Shown here one piece after another: positions 49,276 through 61,200 of a DNA stretch of 64,000 nucleotides (positions are counted from its first letter, which is position 1; every line of letters starts with the position of its first letter). Both the position numbers and the translations under genes were made by a program. The notes under the pieces are model-generated. The model did no database searches. It was not told the DNA's origin and saw nothing but the letters and a program-made list of their open reading frames with translations. Source of the DNA: Catenaria anguillulae PL171 (lineage: Eukaryota > Blastocladiomycota > Blastocladiomycetes > Blastocladiales > Catenariaceae); the NCBI GenBank assembly GCA_002102555.1, contig MCFL01000120.1, positions 1 through 64,000 on the forward strand, in the 5' to 3' direction.

Positions 49276-52200
49276 CTACCGACCTGGAGATGGTGGTGCA
49301 AGGGACTCACGCGTCTTTTCCCCGACATAGGGACCGGCCGCCTTTGCCGCCTCAATCGCTCCAGCATCCAAGTCTACTTTACTGCTCCGCGACCCTGCCC
49401 GAACACGACTCACCACCGACGACTTGCGTGACACGTCTGGATTCGCCCGGCGAACTCGCGGCCGGACCAGCGGCTTATTTGGATCACCCTGGCCAGTGTC
49501 GGGCCCGCCTTCTTCAGCGACATTGACCAAGCCATCGCCCTTGATGGAAGGCGGCTCCTTGACCTTGGGAGGGCGAGGTTTTCCTGTGCTGCCCTCTTTG
49601 GACGTGCCAGACTTGCTCTTGCTGGGACCGGTTGTGCCGCTCGTGGAAAAAGCTTTTCCGCTCTTGACTTGGTCGATAATGGCATCGAGCTCTGGCTCGG
49701 CTGCAGCGTGGCTCGCAGCGGCAGAATCGGGGTGGTTGAGTGCTTCGGTCGACTTTTCCTTGCGAGAGGCAGCCTCTTCCTCCTTCCGCTGATGAGGAAA
49801 AACATTTCAAATGTGAGCGAGTGAGCAGTCGACACTTTTGCACTCCAAAAGATGACCAGTGTCCGCACCTTTTTCTCGGCCTCCTTCTTCTCCATCTCAA
49901 TAACCTTGGCGTACCAGGCCTTATTCTCCTCCTGCGCCATCTTGTACTGAACCGCGAAAACATGAAACATGCCAAAGAAATCCTCCGTCTTGCTCGACTT
50001 ATCCTCGGCATACGACACGACCGCCTTCTCAAATGCTTCTTCGGCTTGCTTCCAAGACGCATCGAGCTCTTCAATGTCTTTGGTGACTTGGTCGTAAAAC
50101 GGCTGCATGACTGTGATAAAGAGCTTTTCCTTTTCCGCATTCTTTTTCAGCGCTTCGAGAACCTTGTTGACGAGCTTGACCGACATTTTGAGCTCACTCA
50201 AGTTCTTTCGCACTTCAGCTTGCGAGACTTTGGACGCGGGCTCGACTGCAGACAGGGTTTCAAGAAAGCCAGCCGTGTCTGGGAACTTGGCTTCCAACAG
50301 CTCGATGAGATAATGGAGGAGTGTGTGTTTCCGACCATTGGCATTTGAATTGGATTTGACGTCGCCAAGCTGTTGAATGGGGAAAAGCCGTCAACAACTG
50401 CCAAGACTAAAGAAGAGAGAGAGAAGGAAACCGCACCTTGGACAATGTATCCAGCTTGAATCCATAGGCTCCACCTCGATTGCCAGTGTTCATGTAATTC
50501 CCAAGCGCCAAGACGACCCGTAGCACTTCCTTGAACTTTGTGCTCTCCAACACCTGCTCGCTCGCCAGCCGCACCGCCCTGACTGCATGCTTGATGTCAC
50601 CGACGCTTTCCTCCACACTGCTCTTGAGCAGCATGCACTTGAGCCGATCCTCAAACATGGGCACCCTGCTTGCCTCCCAAATGAACCGATCGGGAACCGC
50701 CAGCTTTTCCACCTCCTTGGCAAACTCTTGCAAGGAAGCAATCTCGTCGGCTTGTGGCATGTACTTGAGCAGCTCGGGGATGGTATCCAAAGGAATCGTA
50801 TCCATGTTGGCCGCTGACACGGCCTTGATGATGTCCGTGTACTCGAGCTTGAGCTTCTAGAGCAAAATGTTACAGTTTTGCGCCTTTTTCGGATCAATCA
50901 CGGAAATGGCCGTGGGCTTTGCGTCCTTCTTTTCCTCGGCCAAGTTGCCCGTGCTGCCTGCAGCAGCCGCAGCGGCCTTTGGCTTTGCTTGAGCCGCAGC
51001 AAACAGGTCTTCAAATGCAGCAGAGTCCAGGCGGGCGTGAACGGGAGCATCGTCAATGGCTTTCCAAATGGTGCTTGCGGCAGCGGGCGCGGGAAGTTTG
51101 GACCAGTTGAGGCCTCGCAGCGGTTTGCTGGACATATTGGTCTTTTTCGGCGCTGGTCCGGCCGGCGCGGCGGGTGCCCGAAATGCGCCAGGCGGTGGCG
51201 GAGCGCCAGGCGGTGGCGGCGGACCAGGGGGACCTATGTGCAGACATGCTGCGGTGTGAGAACCAAACAAAGTAAAAGCGGTTGAGAAAGAAACAAACCT
51301 CCTGGACGAGCCATTCCTGGTGGGGGTGGAGGAGGCGGCGGGCCGCCTGAGAAACAGTGTTGAACAGGTGGTTAGCGGCTTAAATCGTGTCAACCGTGGC
51401 GTTCCCACACGCACCCATGCCTGGAGGAGGAGGAGGAGGCGGAGGGCCACCTAAAAGATGGTGCAGATCAAGGTAAATTGGGCCACTCGTTACACAAGAT
51501 ATGAATAGTCGGATCGTACCCATTCCTGGAGGAGGCGGGGGAGGCGGCGGGCCACCTAAGGCACGCGAAAAAGAGTGAACGAAAAGCATATCAATACAGA
51601 GACATGAAACGCTGGTGCATACCCATGCCAGGAGGAGGTGGCGGTGGTGGCGGCGGGCCACCTTTGAATAATTGACCAAAAGTTTGGATTCAAGTGAGTG
51701 CGTATCAACAGCAAGCGAAGGGACTGAAACTGCGCACCTATGCCTGGAGGCGGTGGAGGCGGAGGAGGAGGACCTGTTGAAACGGCACGTCAAGACAGAT
51801 TCCCGATTGTGGATGGAATGATTGAATGGTGCACATACCGCCCATTCCAGGCGGTGGAGGTGGTGGTGGAGGCGGGCCACCTAACAGAACACACTGTTGA
51901 GCCGTTTGAAAGTGCTGCAAAGCATTCCCAGTCGAACGTACCCATGCCGGACGGTGGCGGTGGAGGTGGAGGAGGTGGTGGTGGCGGCCCAGTGCCTAAA
52001 GGATTCGGCGGTGGAGGCGGTGGCCCAGACCCACCGAGCGGATTCGGAGGTGGGGGCGGTGGCGGTGCTCCGCCAGATATGCTCACACCGCCTCCCTCGA
52101 GAGCGAAACGCTGGATGTTGGCCAGCTGCCTCGCAGCCTCATCGCCATTGTCAAAGCGCTCTCGTAACAATCTCTCGAGCTCGGCCACTTGCCTCTTCAA

Positions 52201-54048
52201 CACGCCCATGTCCCTGCTTACCTTGCTCATCTCTTCCTCGCGATCCTTGACCTTGCTCTCCTCCTTGCCCAACTTGTCCTTCAACTCTGCCACCTCCAGT
52301 TGCGACTGCTGAATCATCTTCTTGCGCTTCTCCTCAGCATCGTGATCGGGTGCAGGTACTGCCGCAAGCAGCTTATCCACAGGCAAACTGGCGACTGTCG
52401 CTGCTGGATCCGGATCTGTCCCGCTATCCGACCGCTGCAACACGACCTGCTGGACCAATGTGTCAAGGACGACCCAATACTTTCGCGCACGATGTGGGTT
52501 ACCGGGCAAGAGCGCTAAATGCCGCAGAATCGAGTGCAAGTGCCGGTGAGCCTTTGCGTGTTGCAGGGCAGACATGAGTGCCGTGAAGATGGATTGCGGG
52601 TCGTCCGAGTCGAGCGATTTCACATCAAGGCGAGCCAGCAGTTCTGACTCATCTGCATCGGCAGCGTTTTCAAAGATTTCAATTTGGCGCTCGAGGTGGG
52701 AAGAGTCGGCACACGCGACGAGTTTCTATGAATGTTTGTGTATGTGAGACGTGGCATGGCACCAAACAAACGTCAGTTCCGAAGCTGTGCAGCATTTGAG
52801 GCGAAAGTTGACGCACACTGAGAGCCTCCTCCAACCCGCACATGTACATTTCATACCGGACGTGCATCCTCAAGTCCAATCCCGCTGCAAACTTTCCCGC
52901 CCCGCCGCACACAAGCGCATTGATGAACCCAAGCGATGCAATTTGCAAGTCGATTATTTGTTGTGCAACGCTGACGGTATTTGTGTGTACCATTTGGACA
53001 GGCGACGATCCACCGCTGGCACCGCTATTCCCAGCCTGTCCTGCGGCCGACCCTGTTGTTGGCGACATGGGCGCGGCGGTTGCCGGCTCAAGCAACATGC
53101 ATTTGATGAGCACATCGAACCGGTTGCCGAGTCCCATGGCTTCCATGAGTTGCGCCATTGTGTCGAGTACCAGCGCGTGTCCGCCAGGAATGAAGCACAG
53201 CGCGGCAAAGATTTCCATGACGAGGGTTTTGGCCTTGAGGTTGGACGAGCGCAGAGCAAGGGCAATGGTGATGAGGTTATCGAGAGACTCGAGGACAGCG
53301 GCGAGTCCAGGCTTGTTGTTCATGATGGACTTAATGCACTTGATGATGAGTTCTTCCATTGAGTCGTGGCTGCAAAGCAAAATGGAATGGGAATCATTCA
53401 GTCCAGGCTCACCCGCATGTTCTGTGGTTGTGCCGAACAGATTCAAGCGAACATACATTCTCTGAATCTCCAAATCCTCGAGCATGGAAAACAGGAGCTT
53501 CAATCCGCCGGCATTGATAAACGCCGTGATCCAACTAATGGGCCGTGACCGGAGCACCACGACCAAGTTGCGTACGACATCCTCGGTCGGATTGTCCTTG
53601 AGCTGCTGCAGTTCCGGGAGCGACTGCTGCTGCCCGAGTTTGTGGTCGCGAATGTGCGACTGGAGCAGCTGCCATTTGCGCTCGTCAGACATGGCGCGCA
53701 TGCCTGACTTCTTTTCTTCACTAAGCCCGAGTTCTTCCTACACATTTGATGTCGTCGGTCGAGGTGCGCATGTGAGCAGAAGGGGAATCGCGTGCGACAA
53801 AGGCGACGAGAACGACGAACCATGACGATCTCGAGTCCGGCCTCTAAATCCTCCTTGCTCGGCAGTGGCATATCCTCGGGACCTGACCCAGGCGCTCCTC
53901 CCGCGCCTGCAGATGTAGGCGATCCATGTGGCGACGCGTGCGTGCCACCAGTGGACGTGGAAACGGGTCGAGGGGACTTGACCGCGTCCTTCAAGTACCT
54001 GGCCTTGAGCTGCTCAGCCTTTTCGGGCCGGCTCGAGTTGTTTCCCAT
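49276..54048 (-). CDS. formin 1, FMNL-like, N-myristoylated, with in-frame TAG in FH2
   Basis: Thirteen exons: 54048-53821, 53737-53457, 53369-52817, 52725-51942, 51880-51839, 51773-51738, 51661-51623, 51555-51520, 51450-51415, 51346-51299, 51233-50437, 50369-49869 and 49788-49276; 1297 codons. The N-terminus MGNNSSRPEK is a myristoylation signal as in FMNL formins. GBD/FH3: MSDERKWQLLQSHIRDHKLG to DLDVKSLDSDDPQSIF-type end. A coiled coil (about 490-560), then FH1 with poly-Pro on exons 4-11. FH2 has LRGLNWSKLPAPA, ISVIDPKKAQNCNILL, then TAG (50859-50857, codon 820), KLKLEYTDIIKAVS, LRVVLALGNYMNTGNRGGAY and HTLLHYLIELLEAKFP. Formins nucleate and elongate unbranched actin filaments. Unless the TAG is a sequencing error or is read through, the actin-binding ring is truncated. 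Confidence 0.88.
51299..51880 (-). other. array of six poly-proline mini-exons in formin 1
   Basis: Exons at 51880-51839, 51773-51738, 51661-51623, 51555-51520, 51450-51415 and 51346-51299 are 36-48 nt, all multiples of three, all flanked by phase-1 introns. Each encodes one GGPPPPPPPPGM-like unit. Any of them could be skipped without changing frame. Confidence 0.85.
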
Positions 54049-54321
54049 GGTGGGCGAGTTGAGTTCAGTGGCGGGAATGCATTCAGAGATGGGTGGGTGT
54101 TCACTGTTCAGCCGTTGGATTGTTGTTTCGTGCGTGTGTGAGAGTGCCAAGTTGTCTTGGAGAGGGGGTGCTTTGTTACGGGCTGTTAGCTGGAAACTGT
54201 TCACGTGACTCGATGTGATGCATATGCACAACACCTCCATTATATGGCGGCGGCTCGGTTGGCGACGACGATGGTATTGGCTCAACTCACAGACACCCAA
54301 TGAAACCACCCAAAGAACACC
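54049..54321. promoter_or_regulatory. bidirectional promoter of formin 1 and Trm61
   Basis: Only 273 bases separate the two divergent start codons, so the genes must share regulatory DNA. A CACGTGA sequence (about 54202-54208) lies in the middle. Confidence 0.6.
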
Positions 54322-55426
54322 ATGCCCTTCCTGACGCTCACCGACACAATCCAAGCGGGCGACCTCGCCATCCTGTACCGCGGACACAACGACCTTTTGC
54401 CACTGACCATTGTGCCTGGCGAAGTGATCAACGGTAAGGGCGGGTCCTTCAAGCACGACGACTTTATCGGCAAACCCTGGGGTTCGAAATTCGGCGGCCA
54501 TAATGGCAAGGGCCACGTGACGATCCTGCAGCCCACTCCGGAACTATGGACGCTGTCGCTGCCGCACCGCACACAGATTCTGTACCAGGCCGACATTTCC
54601 ATCATCATGATGCGGCTCCGGCTGAAGCCCGGGATGAAGGTGCTCGAGAGTGGCACGGGCAGTGGCTCATTTTCGCACTCGCTTGTCAGGGCCGTTGCGC
54701 CCGCGGGGCACTTGTACACGTTTGAGTACCATGAGGCCAGGGCAAGTGCAGCGCGGTATGTTCGCCCACGCATTTGTTTGTTGCACTTCCGTTCGCACTC
54801 CGCTGATTGATTTCTGATCCCTCATCATCAGTGATGAATTCAACCGCCACGGTCTCTCACACTGCGTGACTGTGGAGCACCGCGACGTTTGCGCATCGGG
54901 CTTTCCCCCCTCCCTCGACTCAACCTGCGACGCGGCGTTTCTGGACCTGCCGGCCCCCTGGGAGGCCGTGCCCGCCGCTGCGCGCGCCTTGCGCACCGAC
55001 ACGACCACGCGCATCTGCTGCTTTTCGCCGTGCATTGAGCAAGTGGCGCGCACGGCCGATGCTTTGCGTGCGGCCGGGTTTGTGGATGTGGAAATGGTCG
55101 AGTGTTTGTTGAGGGAACATGACGTGCGGACCGTGTCGATGCGCACGGCAGATGCGGGCAGGGGATTGAAGGGGAGGAGGTTGGCAAAACCCGATGGAGA
55201 AAAGGCCGCAGAGTTGGTTGCGGCGGGCGGAGACGAGGTGGTGCGGGGCGGCGAGGTTGAGGGCAAGGATGTCTTGACTACGACAAGTGTAAGGATGAGG
55301 CAGGATGCTAGGGGGCATACCAGTTACCTCACCTTTGCGACCATGCTGCCCAAGGCCGTGGACGAGGTGGACAACGGTGCGGATCAGCCAGAGGCGGAGG
55401 CGGAGGCCGATGGCGAGCAGGCGTAA
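54322..55426 (+). CDS. TRM61: tRNA (adenine-58-N1)-methyltransferase catalytic subunit Trm61
   Basis: Two exons: 54322-54755 and 54832-55426; 342 aa. Conserved parts: DLAILYRGHNDLLPLTIVPG (N-terminal barrel), GSKFGGHNGKGHVTILQPTP and ELWTLSLPHRTQILYQADIS, which precede the Rossmann fold; motif I VLESGTGSGSFSHSLVRAVA binds S-adenosylmethionine; FLDLPAPWEAVPAAARAL is the motif IV region with the catalytic Asp; ICCFSPCIEQVARTADALRA follows. Trm61 (Gcd14) works with Trm6 (Gcd10) to make m1A58 in the T-loop of cytosolic tRNAs, needed for initiator tRNA stability. The C-terminus is acidic and Glu/Ala-rich. The intron falls just after motif I. Confidence 0.96.
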
Positions 55427-55965
55427 ATGTCGTTACTTGTGGTGATTTTATTGATGTATCGTGAACGTTTAGACTTGCCCAATTCTGGTTTCAGCCTTGG
55501 TGGCGTCCACTTCGACTTGTGACAAGATCGAAAGACAATGCCACGAATGAATGGGATGAAAACTTGTGTGATGTATGGACAAATATTGTGCAAAAGCAGC
55601 GATATCAGGCTGGGAATCAAAGGTGTGGTGGAATGCGGTAAGAACAGGGAAAGGTTGACCCAAGACGTCAAATGATGTGATTGATGGAGGAAGAGATTAC
55701 CTGGAGAATGATGCATGGAATGAGGATACACAAAATGAAGCGGGAACGAGCGACACATGGATTGGTTGATCTTGCTGACCAAACTGCAGATGGAGCGAAA
55801 TTATGGCGAACCAGCGCACATGGGTGAATAGAGGGGAAAAATGGACAGTTGACACGCAATGCCAGAGAGAGAACATCAGGGGAAGGAGGCCACCTACTGC
55901 ACACGGATTCAAGCGTGAAAGAGCTGTTGGGCGAAATGAGCCGTTCCTGGGCAAAAAGACAAGGT
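55427..55965. other. intergenic between convergent genes
   Basis: Holds the 3' ends of Trm61 (+) and the membrane-anchored Ser/Thr protein (-). No supported gene. Confidence 0.5.
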
Positions 55966-57660
55966 TCAGATTTGAAGTGGCGACAAGGACGTTGACCTTG
56001 GCAGCGCCTTGACAGGCCCAATCTGCGGCGACCCAAAGTAACTTCCCGTGCCTGAACTTGTTGCCGACATCACAGACGGTGGTGCCGACCCGCGCACACC
56101 CACGGGAAACATGTGCGACAAGGACGTGGACCTGTGGGTCGACGGAATCAGCGGTGCTGACCCAGTGGTTGACGCAGAGAATGCTCGTGACGGAGTCATC
56201 CCAGGTGCCCTGTGGCTCGATGCAATCGAGGAGGATGGCCCAACGGTGGCCACGGACGCAAACGAGGCAACCGACGACGCGGTACTTGACGGCCGCACCG
56301 TTGCCGACGACGCGATCGAGCAGTAGCTTGAAGCAGGCGACGCCGAGAGGGGGGAGGAAGAGTAGTCGGAGGCAATCGACATGCACGAGCTGCCCGTGTT
56401 GCACACGCGAAGAAGGGCCGGCTGAGGCAGTTGAGGGACGGGCGGAGCGAGTTGGAGCGCGTCGAGAAAGTCAATGGTTGAATTTGAATCGGCCATGTCG
56501 AGTGGGGAGGAGATTGCAGAGGAAGGCGCCGGGATCCACTGGATCGAGTGAACGGTTTGGCGCTTCGTGGCGACGACCTCGAGCGTGTCGTCGTAGCCGC
56601 CAATTTGGGAGTCTTGCGCCAGGCTGGTGTTGATGGTCAGCCCTGCTGGAAGCGGTAGCTGGGGAGGGACTTGCAGGAGCGGCGTGATTGGCGAGGAGGA
56701 CGACGATGACGATGGGCTGGGAGCAAGGGTCGCCGACGAAGAGCCTTTGCTGTTGCCCATGGTCGATGAATCAGCTGCAACTGATCTGCTTGCGGGCGTA
56801 CGAGCAATGCCACCCCCACGATGACCGCTGCCGCTGAGCGGGCGCTTCACTGCGGGTGCGGTCGCCGCTGATCCGATACCACCCAAGTACGCTTGATGAT
56901 GCGGGCTGTAGAACCGGTTACTTGACATTGTGCCCCGGTGCGCGGCAGCATACATGGCGCCGCTACCTTCTTGAGCCCTTGCCATGCTTGATACTTGACC
57001 CTGTCGTCCCGCCAACCCATTGATTGTCGCCACTCGTATCGGATCACGGCCAGCAACACCGCCGGCACCGCCACCGCCACCGCCACCGCTGCGCATGTTG
57101 GCCAAGGCGGCCATGGTAAGACGATGCCTGCGACGCCGCAAGTAATGCCTCAACACGATGGTACCAACACCCATGGCAAAGACACACACAAGAACGAGCG
57201 CCAGGATCACGCCGGCGTCCCACCTGAAAGCGAACGCGTCGCCCGAGGATTTCATGCCATCGTTGACGGGTTGTGCGTCGGCAACGGAACTGGGTGGTGG
57301 ATCGGCAATTGTCATTGGTGCATTCGAGTCCATTATTGGATTTGGAGTGGTACGAAGGAGTGGGATCGCCGTTGGGGTCAATGGGCTTGTTGTTGCCGGC
57401 GCTACCGTTGTGGCGCGTGGGAAAAGGGTATGTGATGCAGGAGCTGCGTGCGGAGAGGGTACAGGTGCACTGGCAGCGGCGGGTACGAACATGGCCGAGA
57501 GCAGCAGTCCCAGTCCCGCAATTGACAGAGAGCGGGCAGGGTTGCGGTTGAGAGATGGTCGCCAACGTGTCCATGGCCGGTGTGGCGTGATCACGGGCGA
57601 CAGCGGGGGGTTGTCCAGAAACGGAAGCAGTCGGAAGTCGATTCGGATTCGGAAGGTCAT
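55966..57660 (-). CDS. type I membrane protein with Ser/Thr-rich ectodomain and long tail
   Basis: Intronless, 564 aa from the ATG at 57660; the frame is open upstream to a GTG at 57681. A late hydrophobic segment (about residues 46-65, SIAGLGLLLSAMFVPAAASA) acts as signal peptide or anchor. Then about 75 residues rich in Thr, Pro and Ala, a strong membrane helix (about 145-168, GVILALVLVCVFAMGVGTIV), a basic stop-transfer RHYLRRRRHR, and a roughly 390-residue cytoplasmic tail rich in Ser, Gly and Pro. The layout (short O-glycosylatable ectodomain, one helix, long Ser-rich tail) is that of fungal Mid2/Wsc-type wall sensors or Axl2-like proteins, but there is no WSC domain. Function is inference from architecture. 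Confidence 0.65.
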   Translation of the reverse strand: MTFRIRIDFRLLPFLDNPPLSPVITPHRPWTRWRPSLNRNPARSLSIAGLGLLLSAMFVPAAASAPVPSPHAAPASHTLFPRATTVAPATTSPLTPTAIPLLRTTPNPIMDSNAPMTIADPPPSSVADAQPVNDGMKSSGDAFAFRWDAGVILALVLVCVFAMGVGTIVLRHYLRRRRHRLTMAALANMRSGGGGGGGAGGVAGRDPIRVATINGLAGRQGQVSSMARAQEGSGAMYAAAHRGTMSSNRFYSPHHQAYLGGIGSAATAPAVKRPLSGSGHRGGGIARTPASRSVAADSSTMGNSKGSSSATLAPSPSSSSSSSPITPLLQVPPQLPLPAGLTINTSLAQDSQIGGYDDTLEVVATKRQTVHSIQWIPAPSSAISSPLDMADSNSTIDFLDALQLAPPVPQLPQPALLRVCNTGSSCMSIASDYSSSPLSASPASSYCSIASSATVRPSSTASSVASFASVATVGPSSSIASSHRAPGMTPSRAFSASTTGSAPLIPSTHRSTSLSHMFPVGVRGSAPPSVMSATSSGTGSYFGSPQIGPVKALPRSTSLSPLQI

Positions 57661-58279
57661 TGTGTGAAGCAGCTTGGGCACAGTAACGTTGCAACCAATT
57701 CCACGGCTGGATGGCCAGTACCGATGGACAAGGTCCGCGTTGCGCGTTGGGTGTCGCTGTCACAGTGATTGTGGACCTTCTCGGCCAAGGTTGACTGCGA
57801 GTGCTAAGCTACTAGCTATGATGGCATAGAAATGTCACATGGAAGTGCGGTCCATTTTTTTTTTTGATTATTTCATTTCATATGTCAAATTGATAATGGG
57901 TCGTCTCAACATCATGACACGGCCCATGAGTATATGTGGAAGTTGATGGAATCGCCACGGAAGCATCAGGTCGGGGTGTGGACATGCAGACACAGGCGTC
58001 GTTCACCATCCAGCGAAAGCATGCATTCGACAGCCAAAACACAATGTACCGGCAATGGCATCGACCAACACTCGACGACCCTGTGCATTGTTCTTTTCAC
58101 ACTGAATGCCACCATCCATCGGATCAGTTTGATTCTCCACTCTGATCTCCTCCTTCCCCACATCTTCACACCAACACCCACGCACACGCCCACGACCACG
58201 CCACAACTCAACTCAACTCAACTCAACTCAACTCAACTCAACGCAGCCGTCCAGAGATCCCAACCACATCCCAAAGCCA
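57661..58279. promoter_or_regulatory. divergent upstream region before formin 2
   Basis: Contains an A/T-rich segment near 57840-57900, a CT-rich leader at 58130-58200 and the pentanucleotide repeat listed separately. No coding sequence. Confidence 0.45.
58204..58242 (+). repeat. pentanucleotide tandem repeat (AACTC)n
   Basis: Seven to eight perfect AACTC units in the 5' untranslated leader of formin 2, ending 37 bases before its ATG. Confidence 0.9.
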
Positions 58280-61200
58280 ATGAATTTCCTCAAGAAACTC
58301 AAAGGCGGCGGCTCCTCCTCCAACCTGCACTCGTCGTCCGCTTCCGGAAACTCGTCCCGCGACGATCTCCACCCCGGGAGTGGCGCAAATGGGTCCTCTG
58401 GGTCGCTCGGCATCCCCGGATCCGGGTCCGGGTTTGGCGGCCAAGCTCGCCGTCTGTCAAACAACATGTCGACCATGTTTCGCCGTCGCTCCGCCTCTTC
58501 CATCGAAGAAGTCTACGTCGGCGGAGCTGCGCCCGGTGATCGCACCTCGTATGGTGCAAGAGAGGTGACGCAAGGGGCTGGTGCAGGACCATACACGGGC
58601 GTGCCGAGCTTTGCCACTTCATCGCCCGCACTCGTCAACGGTACCGGCACTGGGTCTACATTGCGCCGGTCCCGATCAAATGCAGGCTACCATGCGCCAT
58701 TTCCAGGGGCAAACGGTGGTGCACAGTCCGGCTCGGACGAACATGTCAACCCAACCTCCCCCACAAACCTCGACTCGCCTTTTCTCAACCAATCGCCCTC
58801 GGCCTTTGACGAAGTTCCACCCGACTTTTTCGACACACCTGACTTTCAACGATCGACCAACCCAGACCTCTTTGACCGCTTGCTCACCGAAGTCCTCGAC
58901 GACATGGGCCTCAAGGACGACCCAAGACGTGCTGTAGCCGTGCTGCCCGATCGCAACAAGTGGGCCATGATTTGCCAGCATGCAAAAACCCGCGGTGATC
59001 GTGCGGCCATCATGCAGGGCACCGCAAACAAGTACACGCCAGAGTACTATGCGCGGCACTTGCCGCCCAATTCCGACAAGGTCAGCTTGAAGCTCTTGAC
59101 CAGTTTGCGGGTCAGTTTGGCGACCTACACGCCGCAATGGATTGCAGAGTTTTTGCAGATTGGCGGGTTGCAGGCACTGGTCCAGGTACATGCTCGGTGT
59201 GTCAATATGAGTGTATCGAGCAGCCATCAGTACGTCCTTTGTTTGGAGTTTCTTGATTTGAGTCTTTTTTTTCGACAGACGCTGACCTTGATTTGCAACA
59301 CTGTATAGGAAACAACAACTCAAATTCACCTCGATCGAAAACGAAGTCGTGCGCTGTCTCAAGGGCCTGTTGAACGTGAAACCAGGCATGCAAGCCGCCA
59401 TGCAATTTCCAGAAACCATCGAGTCGCTGTGCCTGTCGCTCGATTCGGATAACCTCACCACACGCAAGCTCGTCGCCGACGTGCTCACGGCGTTTTGCTA
59501 CTTGGCGCGGCCCAGAGGCCATGAGCTCGTGCTGCGTGGCCTCGATCACTTGGATGGCGTGCGCAAGGCCACCAGGCGGTTTGAACCGTGGCTCGCCAAC
59601 TTTGCAAATATTGTGAATGGTCGAGGCATTTTGGGTTCGTTGGTTGGGGCAACGGGTGCAACGAGGGGAATGACAGATGATGAGTTGAATGAATATGCGG
59701 TATGAGTTTCCTTTGTCACCACGCCCGGAACAACATCAGATTCACTCTTGACTCGGCCCCAAAACCTGTTGTTAGCTGTCCAACTTGATCCTCGTCAATG
59801 GCATTGTCCGCATCCCTACCCATCTCGAATACCGCATGCACCTGCGCAACCAACTGCTCGGCTGCGGCCTGCAATCTACCATCGACACGGTGCGCGACTT
59901 TGCCGACGAGTACGTGAAATGGCAAATCACGCAATTCGAGGCCGACATGGCCACCGACATGGACGAGTTCAAGGACCGATGCGACGCCATTGTGCAAGAT
60001 TTCGCCGACCCCATGGACCTGTTTCGTTCGCTGCTGCGTTCTGTCGAGGGCCACTCGGAGGGCATATTTTGGCTCACGTCGCTCATGCAGCACATGCTGT
60101 GCATTCGTGGGCTCGAGCACGACGATGAGGCCACGGCTGGCATCAAGGCACAGTACCTGCGGTTCATTGACACGGTGGTTGCCGAAATCGTGTTGGACCG
60201 CAAGGGCATTGACCCGGATTTTTCATCTCGGCACACGGTCAATGTGCAAGCCCTGATTGCCATGTTTGAAAATGCCGACAAGCTACAGCGCGTGCAAGAG
60301 CTCAACCGCGATCTCGAGGAGCAGCTGCTCAAGATGGCCAGGGACAAGCACAGGCTTGAGCTCGAGCTGGCCGAAGGGTCCGAGGCTCAGCGCGCACAGT
60401 TCATGGCGCAGATTCATGCACTCAACGAGCTGCTCAACATGTCGGAGCGCAATTTGGGCACGCTGCAAAAGCATTTGCGCGAGGCTCAGGGCAAGTATCA
60501 GGCAGCCATGGAGGTGCACGAGTCAGAGCTGGGCGAGTTGCTCGGGGCGCTGCAGGAGGAGAGCGAGGGCAAGGTCGAGGCTGTCAAGGCCGCCTTGAGC
60601 AAAGAGGAGAAGACGGCGGTCGCAAAGCAGCTCGAGGGCGTATTGAGCGAAAATGCGAGTTTGAGGGAACAGGTTGCGGCGTGGAAGCAAAAGGCAGAGA
60701 CAGCCGCCACGCAGGTTGTGTATCCGGCGGCACCACCCACGGCCGCGGGCGCCGAACCGTCAACCTCGTCGGGAGCTCCTCCGCCACCACCACCCCCGCC
60801 TCCACCGCCCATGCAGTTTCCAGGGGCCGGTGGAGCGGGGCCACCGCCGCCTCCTCCACCACCACCACCCATGTCGTTCGGTACGTGCCCGTGGCATACT
60901 TGCTCGTTATTGCGTCGTCATTCTCACCCACAGTCGAATCTTGCAGGACCACCGATTATTGGCGGGCCTCCTCCTCCTCCTCCTCCTCCACCGCCGCCCA
61001 TGCAGTTCCCAGGAGCAGGTGGATCAGGACCCCCGCCGCCACCGCCTCCACCACCGCCGCCAGTCATGGGTTCGTCAAGTTTATGTTCCCTGGGCCGTGT
61101 ATAAACTGGCCGCCGTTTTGCTCACTCCTGTTTCGGTTTCCAGGTGGCCCTCCTCCCCCACCGCCTCCGCCGCCAATGATGGGCGGTCCCCCGCCTCCCC

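Noticed and set aside
51299-51880. Regular spacing of poly-Pro exons mistaken for a CRISPR-like array
   Set aside because: The repeats are coding, in phase and inside a formin gene; spacers are introns with donor and acceptor sites in a eukaryotic genome.
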